From Beroe forskalii (lineage: Eukaryota > Ctenophora > Nuda > Beroida > Beroidae): 64,000 nucleotides of DNA. The translations under genes and the position numbers were made by a program. Below are positions 48,201 through 57,200 of this stretch, one piece after another. Positions within the stretch are counted from its first letter, which is position 1; each line of letters starts with the position of its first letter. The notes beneath the pieces were generated by a model. That model ran no database searches and was not told the origin of the DNA. It saw nothing but the letters and a program-made list of their open reading frames with translations. The DNA is taken from the NCBI GenBank assembly GCA_011033025.1, contig WFMF01000146.1, forward strand, positions 1-64,000. The letters run 5' to 3'.

Positions 48201-51200
48201 CAATCTCGTACAACAGATGCATGCTTTTTGTTATGGAGTAGTCGTGCCAATTCCACCCCTATGCAGGAGGAAATAACAAATGCATGCCTTTTCTTTCTGT
48301 ATGCGCAGGCTTAAATTATCGTATGCATGCTTTTTGTGTATCATTCACATATTATATCTCTGCAATCTGGCACAACAGATGCACGCTTTTGGTTATGGAG
48401 GAGTTAACACATAGTTGGCTTACTCCATTCCTATGCCGGACGTTATAATACGTGCATGCTTTTTCTTTGCGACCCTTCATAACATATGCATGCCTTTTAT
48501 TATGGAGTAGATGTCACGAGATCAAGCTGACTCCACCCCTATGCAAGACGAAGTATCACATGCATGCCTTTTCTAAGTGTAGAAGTGTATATGCAGGCCT
48601 AAGTTATCGTTTGCAAGCCTTTGGTTAGTGCGTAGTGCTAATCAAGACAAACCTAAGGTTTGTCTGCAGGCTAAGGTTTCTGCATGCATGCTTCCGATTA
48701 ACAGAGGACGACACATAGTTTAGTAAATGATTTTATATATTTTGTCATGTGTGTAATTACATTTACACCATACACTCACACTCAGCTGATCTACCCCTGT
48801 TCTGAAGTTTATTCCAATCTCCCGTACGAGAAAAATATTTTAGGTACCTTAGGAGGTGTATTAATGTGGAGTAAAATTTTGGCAGGGTGCAATTTGGGGA
48901 TCTTTCTCAAGTTATTACTCTATTTAACACATTATGATAATGGCGTCATTTTGAACTGTCATGGTGTATGAAAACTGAGGATGTTTCCGAAAAATCCCCA
49001 AATTACAACCTGTCATTAGTGATTTGCCTGTCTGATTCAATTTGCCTAATTAAATTTATGTTTTTAAATGGTCAATAAATAAACAAGTATAAAATTGCAA
49101 CACAATCACGTGAGTTGATCGAATCGCTGCAACTTTTTGAAGAGTTTCAAAGATTTTGGGCAGCAACATATTTAGTCGTTTCAAATTCTTTCGGTCCAAA
49201 TTTCTTATATGCCTCTTATTATACATATTTGTTCCGTAGGGAAAGGGCAGAGGCATATAAGCTTTTAAGGCAAATTAAAGGTTCGATAAGTACCTATCTT
49301 AGGAGGTGTATTTATACATTTATATAATTATAAATTTATTGTGGAATAATTTATTGTGGAATAATTCTATTTCTATTTCTGGGGAGGGACCAGCGTAATT
49401 TTGTATTTAAGTATTTAGCCGTTAATTCTACATTGTTTTGGCCCAAATTTCAGAACAGGGATAGATCAGCTGAGTGTGAGTGTGTGGTGTTGAATGTACA
49501 TGGTGTTGTATGTACTTACACACGACAAAAGATGTAAAATTATTTACTAAACTATAGGTGATCAAATTATGTGTCGTCCCCTGTTAATCGGAAGCATGCA
49601 TGCAGAAACCTGAGCCTGCAGAGATGGTACCTACGATGTAGGTAAATTTTTCTACATAAGTACATATCAACCTTCAATATTTGTTTGTGCATATGATATG
49701 TATTAATGTATAGTTCTTCTGTTGTTTCAATTCGATTAGCACTAAGTACTGACCAAAGGCTTGCATATTATGATAATTTTATACACCTACGAAAACAAAG
49801 GCCTGCATTTGATATTACGTCCTGCATATATAAGGGGTGGAGTCAGCTTGATCTCGTGACATCTACTCCATAATATTATAATAAAAAGGCATGCATATGT
49901 TTATGAAGGGTCGCAAAGAAAAAGCATGCACGTATTATAACGTCCGACATAGGAATGGAGTGTTTTAACTATGTGTTAACTCCTCCATAACCAAAAGCGT
50001 GCATCTGTTGTGCCAGATTGCAGAGATATATGTGAATGATACACAAAAAGCATGCATACGATAATTTAAGCCTACGCATACAGAAAGAAAAGGCATGCAT
50101 TTGTTATTTCCTCCCTGCATAGGGGTGGAATTGGCACGACTACTCCATAACAAAAAAGCATGCATCTGTTGTACGAGATCACAAGTGTAGGTCAATGTTG
50201 TACAAAAGCATGCATATGATAATGAAGGCCAGCGTATCCACTAGGAAAAGAATGCATGTGATATTTCCTCTTGCATAGGGGTGGAATTGGCAAGGCCTCG
50301 TGACAACTACCCCATAACGAAAAACATGCGTCTGTTGAGTTTGCTTTACATGTCAAAGGTAGGAATGTAGTCATTTGTAAAAAGACTGCTCCGACTATAA
50401 GAAAACTGCTCAACTTTTTGCGAGCTTTTTGCTTCCACATGCATGCTTTATTCAATATGTCTTATGGAAAGCATGCATCATTTAAAGGCAAGTCCTGCAA
50501 TAATGTAATTATGCCAAAATCCACTTGCTATGGCGTGCAGTCATTTAACTAGCAAAGGCGAGCTATTTGGTGACTCATGCAGTCCGGACTGTGTTGGGGA
50601 GCCTCAATATGCCACCAAATTCGGTTGTAACATAATGTTAGATACCTTGTTCTATATTTTTTCCTGTTTATTAACCTCTATCATGATTTATCTTTCTGAT
50701 ATACGAACTTAAAGATTGGGCAAAATTTACCCACCAAACACTTTACGTAAGTTTAAAAGCCAAACACTTTAAGTGTTAATAGATTTACCTCGGTTGATAA
50801 ACCATCTAGTTTCAAGTAGTGAAGTACTTATCCCTTTGCAGTATTTTTCACTGTGATATGTTCATCAAATTCTAAACTTCGCATATAATTAATATTATTG
50901 AATTTAAATATTGACAAAACGCCGGTGAAAAATTGGCGAATTGATGTTACCCATACGTTGTCACTTTAGGCAATATTGATGATGTCAGTATGGACTGCAA
51001 ATTATTCGCAAGTGAGCTATTATTGTGCCAGAAGGGTTAAGACAAAGCAAATAAAATATCTCACGATAGTTCCTGCGCCATTTCATGTTCGATGTAGTTG
51101 ACGAGCTCCAGGCAGTCCACAGTACCATTCTCATCGTCATCTATAGCTTCTATCAGGCACTGAACGTCCTGAAAACAATGTACAGGTTTTCTGGATGCGT

Positions 51201-54200
51201 CATGCTCCATGCATTGTCATACCACTCAAACACAAGGAATTGTTTTAACCTTGTCATGAATACTGACGCACTGAGTAACCCTGACCTCCTTAGTTGTAGT
51301 CACCCCCATGTTGTTGATAAGACGAGTCAGTTCTTCCGCGTTCAGCTCGCCACTCCCATCTCGATCATACCTGAGTATATGAGTGTTTCTAATAAAAGTG
51401 ACATCAAGCGGTTAATGCCTGATAGCAGAAGAAAATCGGCCCTTTATTGAAATCATCATATGGCAAATGCCCTTTTCCAGTGAATAATAAATTCAAGTAT
51501 TCAGCCGAGCTGATCGGGTAGGAAAAATTTGTGATGGTTAGCTACGCAAACTATTGAAACTTCCCCATTGATTATGATTGAAGCTGGATTGAGGGTATGA
51601 TAATAATACGAGGCTCACTTGTCAAATAGAGTGTTGAGTTCCTCCATCTCTGTGTTGCTCAGAGCAGGGGCGCCCATCTTGCTAATTGCCTCTAAAGATC
51701 AATTCGTCAAACCCACGTTGTTATTTGTTAAAGATATTAAGATACTACGGGTCAGCAACGAGAAATACTTGACGTATCGCATATTAGCAAACTCTATTAA
51801 AATGTCAAAAGCAATTTAAAAAGTCATTAGCGTCGGTTGCTCCTAAAAATGATATTCAAAATTATATTTGTGATAAAACATGTCGAGTAAGATGTAAGGC
51901 GGAGCTCTTAAAATTCTATTATGGATTAAAACTTCAAACATAGTATATTATGAAAGATTATTCGAGGAAGCGCTGCTTCAAGAATGACTGCCTGGCTCGG
52001 GCATGTAGACATAATCTAAGGGAGTAAATTAGGGAACTTACGCCGTAGTACCTAAAAATAAAGAGGTTAATGGGTTATACTATTCTGTCTGCATAGCTCC
52101 TGACTTATTGTAATATCTTAACTTCTTAATTTCACGCTACTTTCCGTCTTAACTCGAGTCAAATTGCATGAAAGAGAGTCAAGTCTATGCCAACAAGACT
52201 ACTCATTGTGTATTATGTGTGTTGCGCGGTCCGAAGTTAATTTCAGTTAGACAGAACCTTGTTCATCGTTGTAATTATAGGTGTATCATCCAAAATTCAT
52301 CGCTACTTTACTATACGTGCAAGTCGTAAAACCACCAAGAGTCATGGCACAAGAACTTAATTTCACGTAAATTACATTACAATGACAAGAATTTGCTGAA
52401 AGTTTCATCCTTCCGACGGTTTCACTACGCAACGGACAAGGATCTGTGAAGCATGCTACCCATATGGATCGTGGATCTGTTCAATGATCGTCCAAACGGA
52501 ATATCAATATTATTATACCTACGCCTCACTATTTTAGTAACTAGTGTGGTATTAGTAGAGTACCAAGTAGGGTAGGTAGTGGGATAGGAGATAATGGGTT
52601 ATTTACTTATTTAATAGTCACTGCATATCATGGAATTCTTCCGGAATGTTATTTACAGGGAAATAACACTGAACTACTGAAATCAGGTGAAAGGAGAGCG
52701 GCGGAGATCCTCTCTGAAGTACACTGAAGAGGACGGAGGTGGGGAAGGGGAAGAGGAAACCAAGTTGAAGGACAGATTGTCCAGCTTTTACAGCAGCATG
52801 AGGATCGGTAAAAGGAAAAACAACCGACAAAGCTCTGCAGGTATACCGTAGAGATGACGTCATGGTCATGTGGTCATGTGGCGTAGATTGTAGGTAACAG
52901 TCCTAACTGATGTTTGTACTGTTAAACGGCATAAGGCTTCACTGATTACAATAAAATTCCCGCGCACTTACAAAGGGATTTGTCGACATTTCAACTTAAT
53001 TTCACCCCGCAGGCAGCGATATAACGACAGTGTCGGAAGCCAGCAGTCCGACGGACGCCAAGTCGCTCCGTCTCCTAGAGGAGATGACGTGTGCGGACCC
53101 TCAGAAGCTCCTCGCGGACCGGGTCCGGGAGCTCCGGAAAGTGGGGGACCCGGGGGCCGGGAAAAACTCGGCACAAGAAACGGAGGACTTCTCCCTGTTC
53201 GAGTTCGTGTGCGAAGTGTCGCTCCGGTGGAAGGGCGAGAACTACTCGCCCTACGTTAGTTGGAGCCACCCGCCCCTGAGGGTCCTGGAGGAGGAGAAGG
53301 ACACCCTCGCCTCAAGTTAGTTGTCACTTCATACACTCACTTCAAGTTAGTTGTTACTTCATACACTCACTTCAAGTTACTCGATGTGTTACTTCCCACA
53401 CGTCACACCCTCATCTCAAGCTACTATTACTAATTCATAGTTGGGGAATTCGTGATCTTTGTTATTCACACATACACTCTCTTCAACTTTGTGGGGAATT
53501 CGAGATCTGTGTTAGTGACTTGCTTCACACACTCGCTTCAAGTTAATATTATGCATTTCATCCTTATCTGTTATCTTGATCTGTGCTACTACAGAAATCA
53601 GACACATTCACTTCAAACTATAGCTATAGGGAGTCGTGGTGTATTTCCACGAAGATATGATTACATGTTTCCTAGAACCACGTTATGAGTTGTAACGCTG
53701 AACCCCCCTCAGTAACGCTAAACATCCCGACGTTTTGCTTTCCCGACCTAGACATAGTGGAGCCGGTAAAGAAGCTCAAAACGGAGACGTACTGCTTTGT
53801 CTTCACCGACCTTCAAGCACAGGTATACTTAAACAAACAACAGTGAAATTCGAAATACTTTCAAGCTTCGTCCAATGTCAGATACTTTTTATGGAAGCGC
53901 AATTGAAGAGAACGTCATTATCTCTGGTTAGAACTTTAGAAGTAGAAGAGAAAACGGCAAATACGTGGATAGGTAATGCAGAACGTTTCTCCAATACCAC
54001 GCAACACGGCCAAACAATGCAGCATAACTAGTAACTCATGTCCTACAAAATCTATAGGGCCTCCGTAGACGATTACTGATGTATGACATTACATCGGCAA
54101 TACCAGTACGAGAGAGAACGGTTTATGTTTTTAGGCTGCGCGAGTTCTTAGCAAGGATATAGTGATGTCCTATAGTGTACCACGCCATCCCACAGAAAAG

Positions 54201-57200
54201 GATATATCCCTTCTGTATGTGTCCGTGTGTTTTACATGGACCTTTCAGCGAATTGTAGCACTCCACGCAGCATGCGATAGGAGGTGATCGCTCTGCTGCC
54301 ATTAGGCATTGTCTTGTACAAGTTTACATTAGCACTCATTTCCCCCGGATTTCCACCCTCCTTCAGGCTTCCAGTGTTGTGTTGAGCACTCGCGAGACAC
54401 TCCAATTAAGATATTATGTAACGTTGCACGACCAATCCAGGAGGGCGGATAGTATCTCAGGAGTTTTTAATGTATTGGCTGTCTCCCCCACCTATGGAGT
54501 AGCTGCTAATGAGCCAACCTATTTCACTGTCCACTGTGACGCGATTACATCTCATCTCGACATGTGGATATATCTCACTGGAAATGTAGTCCACGTTACG
54601 TCAGGAGATATGTGTCAGGAACAAAAAGTTGTGATATTTGAATATTTGTCAAAAAACACCACAAATACTATCTGCAAGTTCGGAGAAATCAGCCTTATGG
54701 TGATGGAAGGAGCAATCCAGATATCGATAAGTAGCCATTGGTGTAGCAAAGAGGCAAAAGTCAGAAATATTTTCGCCTATGCGCAAAAATGGGAGCAAAA
54801 CTTTAAAAATGAGTATAAATTCAGCCAAGTAAGCTCTCTAAGTAGCCCTCCATGTCTATACTAGCTAAAGCAATCGCTTTTTAAAGCAGAAAATTATATT
54901 GCCTGTCATTACCCATACTATATGAGTATTTGATAATGAGTATTGATGACAACGAAGGCAATTCTTATCATAGAATACTGGGTATTTATCACATCGCACG
55001 ACTATTATCTTATTATGATGGGCAATCATCAATAATATGATGTCCACCAAAATAATTACTGCTTCTGGAGAAACCCTTTGAAGAAAAACAGCTGATTCCC
55101 ACATAATTTCTTGATTCTACAGAACATAAAATCAGATCGCGATCGCACGACAGACATGATGGGATACTTTCCATGGAAGCGAATCAAAATGTCGCGCTCT
55201 CTTGAGGGCGGTTAGTTGGTGACGTGGCAGTGGTTAATGACCCCGCGCGGAACCCCTGGACTGTGTGGTGTGATCTCTCACCACGTGCAGAGGTTACTGC
55301 TCACAATAAACTCCTACGTGTATATCAATTTGTACTAGGTACAGCTCTGTTAAGTCAAATCAAAGCTGCTGACTTACTGACCAAATCAGTTTGCTAATGG
55401 AAAGCAAGATCGGGTCTTTAAACCTAATTTCATGAAGGCATCAGCTAATTAGACATGCAATCATATGCTACTGTGCCTCTAAAACATTTGAACTGTTTAT
55501 GAAATAAGTGTGTAATCGTGTTTACAGGTTCATACAATTGCAATCCATCCAATCGCTCATCTCTGACCAGATTCCGAAGCTTTACAGCTGTACAGAAAGT
55601 TTAGTGAAGCTGTGATTACATTTCACTGCCTATGACCTCACAGTGGTTTCTCTCAACACGGCACTAGCCTCAGCCAATTAATATTCACCTCCTTAGGTGG
55701 TGGTTCTTCTTCCACATCAATTGGTAGTGGCTGGTGATCCTTAGCAGTAAACTTCTGGAATTAATTACTCCTTAACTTCTTGTATAAACCGTGATTTAAA
55801 TTGGCATGTTTCCATGTCAGACTGAGACGTCTGGCGTTCTTTTAGTGATGTGAGGCTTGTAAGGGTATGGATAATAAGTGACAGCTCCATGATGTTTTCC
55901 AGATCCAGATCTCTGACGTGTAGAAGTCAGAGATCTTCGAGTAAAGCGAAGAAATTTTGTTCAAATATCGTTCTGAGACGTTGTACACAAAATCTACCTT
56001 AGTACACTTAAGAACGGCATCACGTAATTTGCGCGCACTTTAAGATCGGAGCACTTTATTAGTGCGGTTTTTTTATGAGATAGAAAACGATGTGGAAATT
56101 TGAATAAATTTGAAATTTTCCTCTTGATTGCAGGACATCATATTCATACTTTCATAGGACCAACGATCAAAAATTTTGGAATTATGAAAATAAATCAAAT
56201 TTTCTACAGTAATAAGTTATATTTCTTTCTTTAAACCATTTAAGTTTTAGATAACGGTCACAATATACAGCTCGTCTTGTCATTTTACTTACTGTTTTGG
56301 TCGCTATAAACTTATTAAGTGCCTATATATTTAAATCCGGTAGTATAGTTATTCATTAATCTATGTTCGAAAAAAACAAAATCGAAAAACGCAAAATTCA
56401 CAAAAATTGTTCACTTAATTAGCATAAACTTAATTTTATGCGCAATTAAATACTATACACTTAATTAGTGCGGTTTTTTCCAAACCGCACTAATAAAGTG
56501 ACGCCGTTCTTAAGTGTACTAAGGTAGTGCAATTCTCTAATCTAATCGTTAAAAAACGAAGATTCTAACACACCTACAAGACGAGATATTCCCTTCCATA
56601 TATTTATCATAAATAATATGCAGTTGATGTCGGAATTTGGTCCCCTTCCTATCCACGCGACCTTGCATGTTATGTATTTTGCATGTTATTAATCTTGCGT
56701 TTTGGTATAATTATCTATCCCATATGAGTGGTTAAAAACTGATTTGCTTCTTCTAGTGGAATTCTCAATTCTATGAGTCAATAATAAAAACCAACAAATC
56801 CGTCTAATTAGTAAGGCGTGAAAAATCAATCAAAATATTCTAACTGTGTTTACAGTAAAACTTTGTGTAATTTTTAAGACCGTTTTGCATCATATTTTGC
56901 CTAGATTTGCTCTTTGGACATGTGCAGCAGTGAATAAAACATCGGACTTTGACTAAAGTGCTTTTAATTATGATACCTATCATAACATGAAATATTTTGT
57001 ATACCTTGAATTTCGCTTTACTCGTCCTTTAATAGTAAATCTCTGACTTGATCTTATGTCTAGGGGCCAGGGGGTCTATTCCGGAACAGAAATTAAAGTC
57101 AAAAACCGACTTAATTAAACAGTTATTCTTAAATTTACACTACAATTTTGAAATTGACTTAAGTCCGTTTTGCTTAAGTTTGTTTCGGAAAAGACCCGCA

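Larger units (their letters stand above)
46636..50775. mobile_element. 4.14-kb TTAA-flanked fold-back element
   Basis: The termini are perfect inverted repeats CACTTAAAGTGTTTGG at 46636-46651 and its complement ending at 50775. Both are bounded by TTAA (46632-46635, 50776-50779), the target site of piggyBac and Kolobok elements. The left part has dispersed TTGGGCAAA motifs (46815-47050, 47660-47745, 47925-47960). The centre and right parts form a huge inverted repeat: arms of about 48011-48810 and 49440-50620, with a spacer of about 0.6 kb. No transposase ORF. ORFs inside (for example 48057-48314, 50192-50455) are parts of the repeat. This is a non-autonomous, composite fold-back element inside DENND2 intron 5; the superfamily is inferred from TTAA only. 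Confidence 0.7.
34717..52686 (+). other. Intron 5 of the DENND2-like gene (about 18 kb)
   Basis: This intron lies between exons 5 and 6, with donor GTAAGT and acceptor AAATCAG. It holds a small inverted-repeat element (34774-34910), a LINE remnant (37255-39062), two antisense EF-hand genes, a sense PAN-like gene and a large fold-back element, each listed separately. In the stretches 34911-37250, 39063-42047, 42533-44077 and 45851-46630 I found no further gene. ORFs there (for example 35632-35925, 36774-37052, 41490-41699) carry no recognised domain. Confidence 0.6.
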
